Below are positions 1 to 10,700 of a stretch of 11,620 nucleotides of DNA, one piece after another. The notes beneath the pieces are model-generated. The model worked only from the letters and a program-made list of their open reading frames with translations, ran no database searches and was not told the DNA's origin. A program made the position numbers and the translations under genes. Within the stretch, counting starts at the first letter, position 1. Each line of letters begins with the position of its first letter. The stretch comes from Euperipatoides rowelli (Eukaryota; Onychophora; Udeonychophora; Euonychophora; Peripatopsidae): NCBI GenBank assembly GCA_003024985.2, contig PXIH01S0002522.1; one strand, 5' to 3'.

Positions 1-149
1 CATAGCCTACAGTATATACAAGCTTATAATGAATGCAGCTATTAGAATTATAATCGGCAAAAAAAAAAATTTGTTTGTTAGAATTTCTTTTCTTTATGTC
101 ATTTCATTATTACACATATTTGTAAACTTTTATACAGAGGATCCTATGA

Positions 150-166
150 GTCGTAAAAATTACGAC
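150..166. repeat. Perfect 7-bp inverted repeat in a G+C-rich patch
   Basis: GTCGTAA (150-156) and TTACGAC (160-166) form a perfect 7-bp stem around AAA. It lies in a 45-bp patch (141-185) with several CpGs (CCCGCGACCGCTCGAAGG), unlike the surrounding A/T-rich DNA and its near absence of CpG. It may be a transposon fragment, but I cannot assign it. Confidence 0.5.
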
Positions 167-698
167 CCGCGACCGCTCGAAGGTTAAAAAAAATATCCAC
201 TAGAAAAAAAATAATTAAAAAAAATAGTTATTTACAATTCAATTTTTAAAATAATTGTCTTTAGTTCCTCCCCATAAAATAACATTGTCCACTGTACACA
301 CCAGGGGAGATATTTTGTTATGTTGCTATCTTTGTCAGCTTAACACTGCAAATCCTGTTTAATTACTTGTAAAAAATCATTATCAAATACACCTCTATTT
401 GCATGATACTGTAAATCAATATAAAGAAAACAACTGTAGAAAGAATTTCATCATCAAATTAATCTCAGACCCAAAAAATATGAAATCTTCACTTTGTAAT
501 CTCAGTTTGGAATAGTCTTAATTTTATCTTTAAATAACTTTTTTTTATGCATTTAATTTTTTTTTTTCCCCAGTGGAATTTTTTTTTAGTAATTATCTTT
601 GAAAATCAATAATAATTTTTGTTTTTAAAAAATCCCGTTACTTTTTCATGGTTATTATACAGATATACTGTAGATTATTTACCTGTTGAATGTCATCC

Positions 699-746
699 AA
701 AATGGCGGAGGTGCAACAAGTCTTTTGTTGCACCAGAAGCCATTTT
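699..746. repeat. Imperfect palindrome able to form an 18-bp hairpin
   Basis: The outer arms AAAATGGC (699-706) and GCCATTTT (739-746) pair over 8 bp. After a 3/4-base internal loop, GGTGCAACAA (710-719) and TTGTTGCACC (725-734) pair over 10 bp with a 5-base loop. Both stems are perfect. A run of T follows. It could be a small MITE remnant or a structured RNA, but nothing in the sequence decides this. Confidence 0.7.
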
Positions 747-1500
747 TTTATTATTTTGTATATATTTTTACCTCAATTGGATTATTATAATTTTTTTTAT
801 GGTTTAAAGACTTATGACATGTTTTTCAATAGCTCATGTCAAGTATGTGAGAGACGGTTTCAACTCTTCGTTTTCATTAATTTGGATGTTGGCGGTTTGC
901 ACATACTGTACGTCTTCATTAATTCTTCATTGACAGAGATGTATATTTCTGTGATAAATTAGCATATTTTCATTTGCCTAACTAGGATATCTATACCAGG
1001 TGTTGATACTTCTCCTATTGCATTTTTGTTTATTTACTTAGTCACGGATCGTTTGAGGATATACAAGAATTTGTCAACTTCAACTTTCAATATTCAGAAA
1101 AGGCTGTATAGTTTACTGTATCAATAATAATGGACCTGTTTTGTAATAACTTTTAATTTGGATCTCAAACTCTTATACTTTTAGATAACTGTGTCAATCA
1201 ATCATCTTTTGCTTTATCAACTTTTTTATTTTAGTAGTCGGACATCAAATTTTATATTTATTGAGGATGTTCTTGGAATCCTGAAACAATCTGGATTAAC
1301 TTTGAACTTTATGATTTAACGTTTATTTTGGAAGATAATGTAAGTGCTTCCACATCCATCTGGGCTAGGAAGCATATATTAAAAAGTTAATTATTTTTTT
1401 ATTTTATGAATCGAGCCCAATTTCCATGCTCGTTTGGATGTTTGTATCTTTACTGTATATAATGTATGTTAGTTTAATAATAATACCGTAATAAACCCTG

Positions 1501-1521
1501 AATAATAATAATAATAATAAT
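1501..1521. repeat. (AAT)7 microsatellite
   Basis: Seven exact AAT units, preceded nearby by interrupted AAT/ATA units from about 1475. This is a simple repeat with no evident role. Confidence 0.9.
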
Positions 1522-1641
1522 GTATTTCACAATGATCGAAAATTTTAAAAAATTTCAATAACTGCTAAAATATTTCTACACACGTAAATGGAATAAAGTG
1601 AATTTTTTAAAAATAATTTAGATTAGTATAACACATCTCAC

Positions 1642-1790
1642 CTTCATTTGTTCATTATTGTTTGATAGAAGTTGGACTTGCTTCACTGCTAACTCCCTAC
1701 CTGTGTCTGCATCATAGCACAAATACACCTGGCCAAATGCCCCAGAACCTAATATTCGTCCTTTCCTCCAGTTAACTGGAGCACGAGGAG
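1642..1790 (-). CDS. MAP3K2/3-like: MEKK2/3-like exon F: kinase domain N-lobe (glycine loop, ATP lysine)
   Basis: This 149-nt exon encodes 50 residues with the base carried from exon E. The acceptor is TTGTATTTTACAG and the donor is AAG|GTGAGA (1641-1636), phase 0. The start [20 protein letters not shown] leads into [20 protein letters not shown] and ends [18 protein letters not shown] is the GxGxxG nucleotide-binding loop and the Lys of AVKQV is the conserved ATP-anchoring lysine. Both are intact, so the N-lobe looks functional. The sequence is nearly identical to vertebrate MEKK2/3 up to KQVQ, then diverges in the β3-αC loop. In the family this is followed by the αC helix segment (E-ALE-E-I-LL). 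I could not find that next exon between 1 and 1641, so it should lie outside the window. Confidence 0.97.
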
Positions 1791-4700
1791 CTGTAAAATA
1801 CAAGTGAATATCACAAATAGAATGATGCACAAATAATCTATACAGTATTTGGGTTCTTAATGAGAATAATGAATATAAACGGACAATATTTCATCCCATA
1901 TTTTTTCATTTTAGGTTTAACTAGTTATCAATTATGATGTACAGGTAATTTGATTTATTTTTAATTATTAAAGTAGCCCATTATATAGTTTGTATTACTG
2001 TATTCTATATTATTTTCATAAAATTATGAAAAAACAATTAAAAAAAAACTATTATAGATAGAAGCCAACAATATATAGCAAAATGGAGATGAACTATTGT
2101 CTTAAAAGTGCATGATAGGTAACAATAGATGGCGCTGCATTAGTCAAAATCCAATATGGGAGTGATTTTTCAGAAGGACGGTGCACCGCAATATTGTAGC
2201 TTAATCAAGATTTCATTAGTGTTATATTTCGATGGATTGTGAGGCACGGTCAGACACCATGGCCACCATGATCGCCTGACATAATCCTCTTACTTTTCCT
2301 CTGGGGTTGTTGAGGAATGAAATCTATTGAACACCAGTAAGTGATGTTGCGACAGTGAACACGAGTTACGAGACGTTATCATAGATATCTCCGAAGAGAT
2401 GTGTGACAAAAACATTGTGAGAAATTGAATATTGACGATGTGCTGAAGGTTGTGAATGCACTCATGTGCAACTGTAATAAAAAGTTGGCGTGTTTCCCTA
2501 AATTTTACTGTAAACTTTCATTACAACTATTAAGTTTTTAAAAATATGATTTTTCTTAGCGGGAATAACTTTATGAACTGCCTGTTAATTTTTTTTATTA
2601 AATAAAAATTAAATATTAGATGCCATTTTGTTTATTCAGAAAATGTCAATTTACAATAATTATCGTCTTTTTATAAATACATTATAAATATTAATGTAAA
2701 TATGAAATGTGATCTTTACATCAAAGATTAGAAGTAGATTTTTACCGTGAATTTATGTATCTGAATTTCTAGATATTTATACGATTTTAAAGTGTTGCAA
2801 ATATATTTTTTTTATGTGTGAACAAATATTTATTTCACTTTGGTTTGTACTTAAAATTATCTAAAATATGCAAATTTGTCCAAATTGATATAACCTCCCC
2901 CCCAAATGCAATGATATATGTACAAATTTACATATTAAATATCTATAAACTAGAAATCAGTATGAATAAGAAAGCTGAACAAGACGAGCCCAGAATTGAC
3001 CCACGGCAAACCTAAAGTTTAACGGACTAAAATTGTTTTATCTGACAGCGTTTTTTGTTTTTAATGATCTTTGAATATCCAAAGACAAAATTGTCATCAG
3101 AAACTCCCTTTATATTAACTTTATAACTAGTTATTACAAGATTAGTCTCGAGAATGATGTGGAATTTAGTTGCTTCTTGTTTTCAATATTTCATTCATAA
3201 AAGTTCCAAATTTTTTTATCCTTTGTAGAATATCAATGTGTCTATATAATTTATAATTACAGTAATTATTCAATTATTAAAAGAATAAAAATTAAAAAAC
3301 TAAAATATGCAAGAATGGAATACTTTACAATTGTAGGAAGAGTATGGAGGTAAACCATGTTACAAATAGTACTTTTATTACAGTTATTTATAACAAATCT
3401 CCAAGAGTCCTGACCGAAAGCCTATATTACAAGGGTTATATATAGTTTTTTTATAACAAGTTTCTTTTGCTGACAGTCCTGTTATAACAATGAAAAATGA
3501 ACAAATATTTTTCTCCTTTCTCTTCTGTTAATAGAAGAATGATAAAGTATATACTGTACAGTATATGTATTAAATATTTTATTTTTTTCTTCTTTAAATT
3601 GGAGACTAATTAATAAATATCCTTTCCGGATTTTCTTTTAATTTAAAAAAATATATATATTTTAATATTTCAATTTATACTTTACTCAGATAACTGTAAA
3701 ACAAAAAAACAAAAAAAGCTGTTTGGTTATAACAAAGAAAATAGGCAGTTCCTGACATTAGTTGTAACAAGGTTCAGCTGTATATAGTGTAGAGCAGATT
3801 GTATAAGTAAAACAAGTAATCTGAATGAGATAAAATATCAAGAGATTTTTTTTTTAAAAAAAAACTATTTTTGTTTCAATGTATTGTGTGTGTATGCTTT
3901 TTCAAGAGAAAAATTAGAGTTAAATTTTGCCTTTAGCAGCAAATTATTTTTTAGAAAAGCTATTAAACTCTGATATTTCAATCAATAAAATGAAACATAC
4001 ACATAGGGCTTCTCCTTCGAGAGCTCACCAATAGTCATAACATAGATCCTTGTTGACGTTCCAAGAGTTAATTGGTTTATATGTTGATATCTTTATCAAA
4101 TTTAACAAACTAACCTGCATCTTTCTAAGGCATTCATTATCTGTATTATGATGATTATTAATAAAATCTAACTTTATTTGCAGCATAAATAATTTATAAC
4201 ATTAAATTGGAGCTGAAACCTTTTTTATGGAGCCACAGGCTTCCCGCATCCTAAGTGAAAAATAGCACAAACATGTATTTTTATTAGCATATGTGATTCT
4301 ATTCTATTTTAGTATCCAATGTAACACCTAATATTTTTAGAATGTATAAATAATACCCCATATTCTGTTTAATTGATCTTGCACAATAAGCACAAGATAG
4401 AAAAGGGGATTATGATGGCTATACCGTGTGCAGGCAGATGTATTGTTACATCTCATTTAATCTTGTCAAGGGTGTATTTAGGTGTGGTGTCCAGGGGATC
4501 TGGATATCACCCGCCCAAATTTTAAACTTTAAAAATCTCAACAGCCCCCNCCCCCCCCCCAAAAAAGCTTATCAAATCTGTCAAAAGGGAAACAAAACGT
4601 CCATACAACAAAAGAAAAGAAAAGAAACATATAAAAAATATACAACCCAGACTCCCCCAAAATATTTTTCTGCACCACCCCTGAATCTTGTCTTCTATGT

Positions 4701-7700
4701 TAAACCTAACAAACCACTCAGCAACCCCAAACAACATAATTACCATATACAGTAGAAATGCTGTTTTTAAAAATATTACTTAAACAAAAGAATTGCAGTG
4801 TTTAAAAATAAAAAACTTACATCTGGTGCCATCAAATTTGATATATTCCTTCCAAAGTCTTCCACCAGGGGAATCCTCAGGTGTCCTGCTGCTACTACTG
4901 TCACTACTACTGAGAGAAAAATCACTATCACTTGAACGAAAAGGATTGATGTTAGGTCTAAAGTCAGGAGCAGAATCTTCATTCCATTTCCGTAAAGGAT
5001 ATGTGTTTGCTATATAATAGGATAGATATATTAATAGAATTTATTAAACAAATGGTACAAAAATAATTTTGTTTCTTAAATATAAAAATGCACATATAAT
5101 AATGGAAATAAGATATGGAAAAGTTAAAGAAATCAAGCTTTACCTCCTATATATTTTTTTTGAAACATATGATGCAGACCAAAATGGATAAAAAAAACTT
5201 TTATGGAAACTATATAAAGTATGTTTGAGAAGCATTTATGTATCAATTTGAAGATTGTGGACAGTAAGTTTTGGTATTATTATTTATCCATATTCATTTA
5301 AATACATTTTCAGAGCACACAGAAGAGAGAAAATACAAGTGACGCTGATTAATTTTTTTTAAATAAAATTAATTTATTTCAAGTAATCTGTGACGTGAAT
5401 TTTTTGTTTTTCTTTAATCTCATTGGCATTTTATTTAATCTAAGATTAAGTTAGGATTAAATCTAAAGACTGCAATTCTTTTAATCTGTACAAAATTCTA
5501 TTGCGGAACCTCTTCGTTGTTAGTTACCTTGCGTCTCAGTTGCTGAATAATTAAAGACTGTCAAATAACCTTAACTTGTATTCATCTGTTAAATGAATCT
5601 AGACTGCCAAATTCCTTAAATTGGTTTTACATCCCCCCCCTGCTATCTTCATCTTTGTATTGCATTGTGAGAAGGAGTATCTTTATGGAGAGTTTGTTTC
5701 ATATTTTTCATTACTGTTCCTTACCTCACCTTGCAGCTGGATCGACATGCCTTTCCAGCCAAAGTATTTAAGGTATTTATGTTCCTTATCTCATCTTGCA
5801 GGTGGATCGGCGTATGTCGATCCATCGAGTACAGTCCATCCCTGAAATATGGTGGCATAGCCTTTTTGACAGTTGAGTTTCCTTTTATTATTTTTCACAT
5901 TATTTGTTTGAGCAAGTTGTTCAAACATTTACTATACAGCTGCAGTAATTTATTTGTTCCAGTATTTATTACTTGTTCAGTCAAGAATTATTATTTGCTC
6001 CAGAACATTTTATTATTTCATATAGCAACACGATAAAGCTGGTCTCAGCATAGCCAGTCAACCTTATTAGAAAATTGTCATCTCTATTATAGCAAAGCCA
6101 GCAATCATGTCACTTCCTGTTACAGCCACTCAGTGCAAGCAGACTTTCTTTCCTTACAGACCAAAAGCATTCATTCATAAACATTCAGATTCATATTATT
6201 CTTTCTTTTAGTTTTTTTTTCTATAATACATATATACTGTAGTTTATACTGTATCTACAGTATTTATTGGTGCCCAGACATTTTTAGTCCAATATGATAT
6301 TTGTTCAAATAATGTTACGTGGCTTGATATTTCATCCAATGTTTTATTGTCCAACAAAAATGACAGTCTAAATGATATTTTGTCCAATAATACAATTTAT
6401 TATGCTCACCATTTGTCTTGCCCAAATATTTTGTACCTTGCATCATCACAATACTCTGCTCATACATTGGAGAATATTAAAGCCACCATAATATGACCAA
6501 TAATGTTAATTTCATTGACATGCCATTGTTTAGATTATGAAAACACTAGGCTAATCTTAACTTACATAGAACCAACATTTTTTTTTTATTCCTATATTAT
6601 ATCTTGCGAATGCAAAGTCCGATTTTAATTCTGACTGGATGAATAGAAACCTACTCTCCCAGTCTTTCAGAAAGAAAGACATTTGGGATTTCGAGTCGGA
6701 CAGCATGAGAACTTGAACCCGACTCATGCCGACACTAAGGAGCTTAAGGCAGCCCAGCTCATCCCACTGAGCCACCGATATAACCAACATTTATTTCATT
6801 ATTACATCCGCAATGCATTCTGGGATCAAATGTCTTTTGACTAACATTTTTGTGAACAAAAAAAAAAATTGAACTAAATGACAATCGGTGAAAAAATCTT
6901 TAACGAAAGAGCATCAGGACTTATTATATTGGACCAAACGTCTGAGAACAAAATATATACTTTATTATAGATACAGTATCTATTATATATATATATATTT
7001 ACTGATAAATTTAAATATAAGCTGTGGATTACCTTTGCCCATGGAAGTACGAGGTCTTCTCAAAGGGAAGGTACTACCTAAGAAAGATAAAATCAATGAT
7101 GAATTGTAACATTTTATTCCTGAATGTAAAAGCTATGGCACTTAAATTACAATAATTTATTAACATTTTTAAAAATTTAAAGTTGAATGCAAAATTAAGA
7201 ATCATTTCTGTGAATTTGATGTTTTAAGAATCATATAATTGAATACAAAGATTGTTCCCTATTTATTTATTTGCAATATTTAGTGATAGTATACAGTATA
7301 TGATTTGATTACATCTGACAGTAATCATACCTTTTGCTACTATATTTTAACCCATTTTGCTTAGAAATTAAACATAAAAAGCTATAAATTTTCCTTGACT
7401 AAAAACCCGATATTCAGCTCACATCTACTTAATAAACATATATTTGATAGAATACACTTAAGAAATTCCATAAGAGATGAAATGATAAAGTTTTCAAAGT
7501 CATCTCTACCTCCATGTGTTTTCCATTGTCTATTTGACATTGTGCTATCTTTCACGCTCTTATCTTGTATGCTCATTTACTAAAGTACGGAGGTGTAAGA
7601 TATGAATTAATGTGCATGAAATTGCCTAAGGTAGAATTTCTGAAAGGAGTCAAGAATATTTCACTAAGTTACTGGAATTAAAATGTTAAATTTTGTTTGT

Positions 7701-10700
7701 TAATGTTGTAATCAAGATAACCTTGATATGTTTAATTTTAACTCTTTAAGTAGATCATACCTCTTTAAGAGAAGAAATGTCTGCATATTGTAAGGTTCGA
7801 TACTCTTACTTAACCACTCATCCTAGTACAATGATGTTTGATTTGTTTGAAAGTCCTACTTTTCAGATCTGACAGGCTATTTTGACATGGGATGAATTTT
7901 TGTAAATTTAGGCAAAAGGAGCTCCAAAGTTTGATGATCAATAGGATAGCAAACTCTGGGGCTCCAATTACTCCAGAAGCAGCTAGAGATACATTTCTAA
8001 AACTCGTATGCTAGTTTATAATAAAACAATGTGGAAGGATTAGACAATCTTGGTAAGAATTTCATTTATCTTGGTTCAGTCGTACATCAGGATGACAAAC
8101 AGAGAATAAATAGTTAAAGTAGGTTGGATGAAGTGGAGAAAGGCTAAGGGAGTGATATGTCACTAAAATTGAAAGGTAAAATGTATAGGCTGTTATATGT
8201 CTGGCCTTGATTTATATATCGGAATGATACTCTGTGAACAATAGAAGTTCAATGCTATGAAATGATAATCTGCAGATGGATTTGTGGTTTAATGAAACAA
8301 AATCAGAAATGAATATGTGAAGACTAGTGTTGAAGTGGCACCCTTAATATAGTGATGGGAAATAGACATATAAAGAGAAAACTGGTGGGAAAAAGATGTA
8401 TGGTGTAAAAGGTAAAGGTTAGAGGTAGACCAAGATGATGATGGTTGAATTGTGTAAAGGATATACAGTAGATTAGTGTGGTTGTGTGAAGAGGATGGCC
8501 AGGGATATAAATGAAGGAGAAATAGGACTTATAACACCAACCCAATTAATTATGAATGAGCCAAGTAGAAAATGATATTTAGACAATGCATACTGTAGGA
8601 TAAATGTGACAGGTGCTAAAAAAAAAGGCATACACAACACATAGCTCTTAAAAGTTTTACTTGGTGGTAAATAAGACAGAATAATCAAATAATTCTGCTT
8701 TCATATAGAATGAAATTCTTTTCTTAATTTATGCCCCCCCCCCCCTTCCCTCCAAACAAAACAAAAAAAATTCACTAAAATGATTTCTTGGAATGTTTAT
8801 AATGATGTAGCTAATTCAGAGTAATGAATTTTAAAAGGTTCAGATTGATCCATTACTATTAGATAAAAATAAATTGGTTTAGTGACAAATGCAATGGTAA
8901 TGATGTAGCTAATTCAGAGTAATGAATTTTAAAAGGTTCAGATTGATCCATTACTATTAGATAAAAATAAATTGGTTTAGTGACAAATGCAATGGTAATG
9001 ATGTCAAATAGAGATTTCAAAGATGTACTTACTGTGTAAATAACTTGTTGCTTGTGGAGATGATAAATGTCCAGATCTTTAAAAAAACAAAAAACAAATG
9101 GTAGTTCTTTAAATGAAATATGACTTAATTTTAGAATAGAATTTTAATCTCATATCCTCTTTCAAATGACTTACATGCATTCCTACTCTTAAGCCTGATC
9201 ATATTTATATACAGTATATGAATGTAAACCAAGTTGTTGCCATACATTGCTGGTCTGGATGATATATTGAATACACCAAAGTTAGCTCTAACCAATCTCA
9301 ATGCTGCACACTATTTTATTTTTAAGAGTAGAAACACAACAAAGAATTTTCCTTTACTTCATTTTTTTTTCAATTTACATAAATTTGTTTTTATCAGTTA
9401 GTTATTTAAAGCTGTTGATTTTAAAGCGTGTTCATCATTAGATTTTTTTCAATGCGTTTCATTACTTTGGTTTGTGTCAAATCACGTGAACATTTAATTT
9501 TATAGAGGAACGATCAAAGTTAGCCCTTTCTGAATAGCAAAATACTCGATCATAATAAAATTGTTGGCATACTTTTTTATACAACAATTATTTCAATGCA
9601 AGTGAAGATAAAATTCTAACTGATTAATAAAATCAGCCAAAAAAAATGTTCGCATCTAAGACTATTTCACAAAGACTGGCATTTACAAATTACTGATACT
9701 GCATTAGTACTTTCAGGTAAGGATTTGTGCAGCAGGAATATTTAGGATCGATGTATTTTCTCCAAAACAATGAATGTAAAATTCATGATTAGGATTGCAG
9801 ATATAATTAAAAAGAAAAATTATCACTGCATCGTCATCTCAGATATCGTAATCACTCAGTTTTAACATAATAATGTCAATCCCTTTAATAAATCCACAGT
9901 TGAAGCAATGATAACTGTTTTTGTCCACCATTTTAAAAACCAAATATCATGAAGCATCTCACCTCTCAAGCAGAGTCAGACAGTTTGAAATGAAATGAAC
10001 GAGATTTTTTAATGACGAACGGTCTAGTTAATTTTTTGCGCGTAATGAACGAAAAAGTATGGAATAATTGAAATAATTCTAAAAGTGATCTATTGACAAA
10101 CACACTTTTAATAACTTTAGTTAGCATTTCAATTTAATTATTTAGTCATATCTGATAGTATAGTAGTTCAACTTATTTATAAAAGCCAGTTTAAATAATA
10201 ATTAACTTTTAACAACTGACAAAACTTTTGTCATATCAACTCACTAGAGTACAATAGACGCATATATCATTTTCACAGTTGTGGTCTAGAAAAAAGGTAA
10301 TATTTTTTATTATGTTTTATTACAATATCAATTTGAACATTTTACATATTTAGGCATTTATTACAAATAATTGTTTTGTGAAATGTTCACAACATACATT
10401 TAAAATATTTTCCAAAAGAAAACCTGAAAATATTATCTCATCTGCTTATTAAGTGCATGTACTGGCTTCTTCAATATAGTCTAATCTACAGTACGCTACT
10501 GGTATATTAAATTGCACCAACTAGTACTGTGAACTTACACACTATGTGTACTTACAACTCCTGCACATCTCTTAATTTACTTCTCACATTAAAGTCTAAC
10601 TTATGTCTTAAAGTTATGGTCACCAAAAGCAATAGAATAATTAAGGTTTAATGACCTAATGTTTTTATTCAATTACAAATCATTTCTTGATTTGCTTATC

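Larger units (their letters stand above)
1..1641 (-). other. Intron downstream of the kinase exon (incomplete)
   Basis: This is at least 1641 nt of non-coding, very A+T-rich DNA after the GTGAGA donor. I see no exon encoding the kinase αC helix. It contains a short G+C-richer patch with an inverted repeat (about 141-185), a strong imperfect hairpin (699-746) and an AAT microsatellite (1501-1521). The open frames at 619-962 on the plus strand run across poly-T and the hairpin and look random. No RNA gene or element end is recognisable. Confidence 0.75.
1791..4820 (-). other. 3030-nt intron between linker exon E and kinase exon F
   Basis: The intron starts GTAAGT (4820) and ends TTTTACAG (1791). 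It contains the decayed mariner-type transposase (2162-2490), the TTATAACAA repeat cluster (about 3379-3785), an 18-bp perfect palindrome (3549-3566) and a C-rich low-complexity stretch with an undetermined base (4545-4560). The short plus-strand frame ending [17 protein letters not shown] (2961-3014) has a G+C-richer end but no recognised homologue. From 3786 to 4440 I see nothing beyond A/T-rich sequence. Confidence 0.85.
6246..6979. mobile_element. Degenerate fold-back element or MITE with long imperfect inverted arms
   Basis: The left arm (6246-6390) and the reverse complement of the right arm (6979-6822) share blocks in the same order and at similar spacing. These are ATACTGTATCTA, then AGTAT plus TTATT, CAGAC(A/G)TTT, GTCCAATAT(G/A)ATA, GAT(A/T)TTTCA with (T/C)TCAA or (G)TCCAA, and CAAAAATG followed by AGTC and TCC. 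Indels and many changes show age. The arms contain internal TGATATTT…TCCAA repetition. Between the arms lies the SINE, which looks like a later insertion. Without the SINE and its duplicated target the element would be about 520 bp. There is no coding capacity. The exact ends and target duplication are not clear. The alignment was made by eye. Confidence 0.55.
5010..7032 (-). other. 2023-nt intron between exons D and E
   Basis: The donor is GTAATC (7032-7027) and the acceptor is TATTATATAG (5010). The intron holds the SINE (6581-6781), the inverted-arm element around it (6246-6979), a two-copy 65-bp degenerate repeat (5716-5816), a C8 run (5633-5640) and a cluster of GATTAA/TTAATC words at about 5415-5490. 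Frames at 5621-6036 on the plus strand are not supported by any family match. Confidence 0.85.
7078..9032 (-). other. 1955-nt intron between exons C and D
   Basis: The donor is GTAAGT (9032-9027) and the acceptor is ATCTTTCTTAG (7078). It contains the 98-bp tandem duplication (8800-9004), a C12 run (8734-8745) and the LINE remnant (about 8035-8550). In 7100-8030 I see nothing recognisable. The open frames at 7382-7583 overlap on both strands and have no family match. Confidence 0.85.

Noticed and set aside
619-962. Two overlapping plus-strand open frames (62 and 90 codons)
   Set aside because: They run through poly-T and a palindrome, have hydrophobic low-complexity products and no family match, and lie within the host intron.
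2258-2273. CACCATGGCCACCATG, resembling a Kozak start context
   Set aside because: It lies inside the transposase fossil where the family motif WPPRSPD is encoded in another frame. No open frame follows.
2818-3015. 65-codon plus-strand frame with an acidic/basic end
   Set aside because: The first part is A/T-rich intron sequence. There are no homologue, promoter or splice signs, and only the last 17 codons look protein-like.
4426-4755. Frames of 109 and 74 codons on opposite strands
   Set aside because: Both cross the poly-C/N and A-rich low-complexity stretch, and their proline/lysine content only mirrors base composition.
4776-5017. Membrane-like minus-strand frame and plus-strand Leu-rich frame over exon E
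   Set aside because: These are shadow frames of exon E. The real frame is fixed by phases of flanking exons and the Ser-rich MEKK-like sequence.
6690-6781. Genuine tRNA gene
   Set aside because: A and B boxes exist, but no complete cloverleaf with acceptor stem could be drawn, and the unit continues into a body with poly(A) and target duplications, so it is a SINE.
6557-6790. 77-codon minus-strand open frame
   Set aside because: It coincides with the SINE, including A and B boxes and poly(A), so coding is accidental.
8324-8688. Two minus-strand frames of about 70 codons
   Set aside because: They are the antisense of the LINE remnant, whose protein motifs read on the plus strand.
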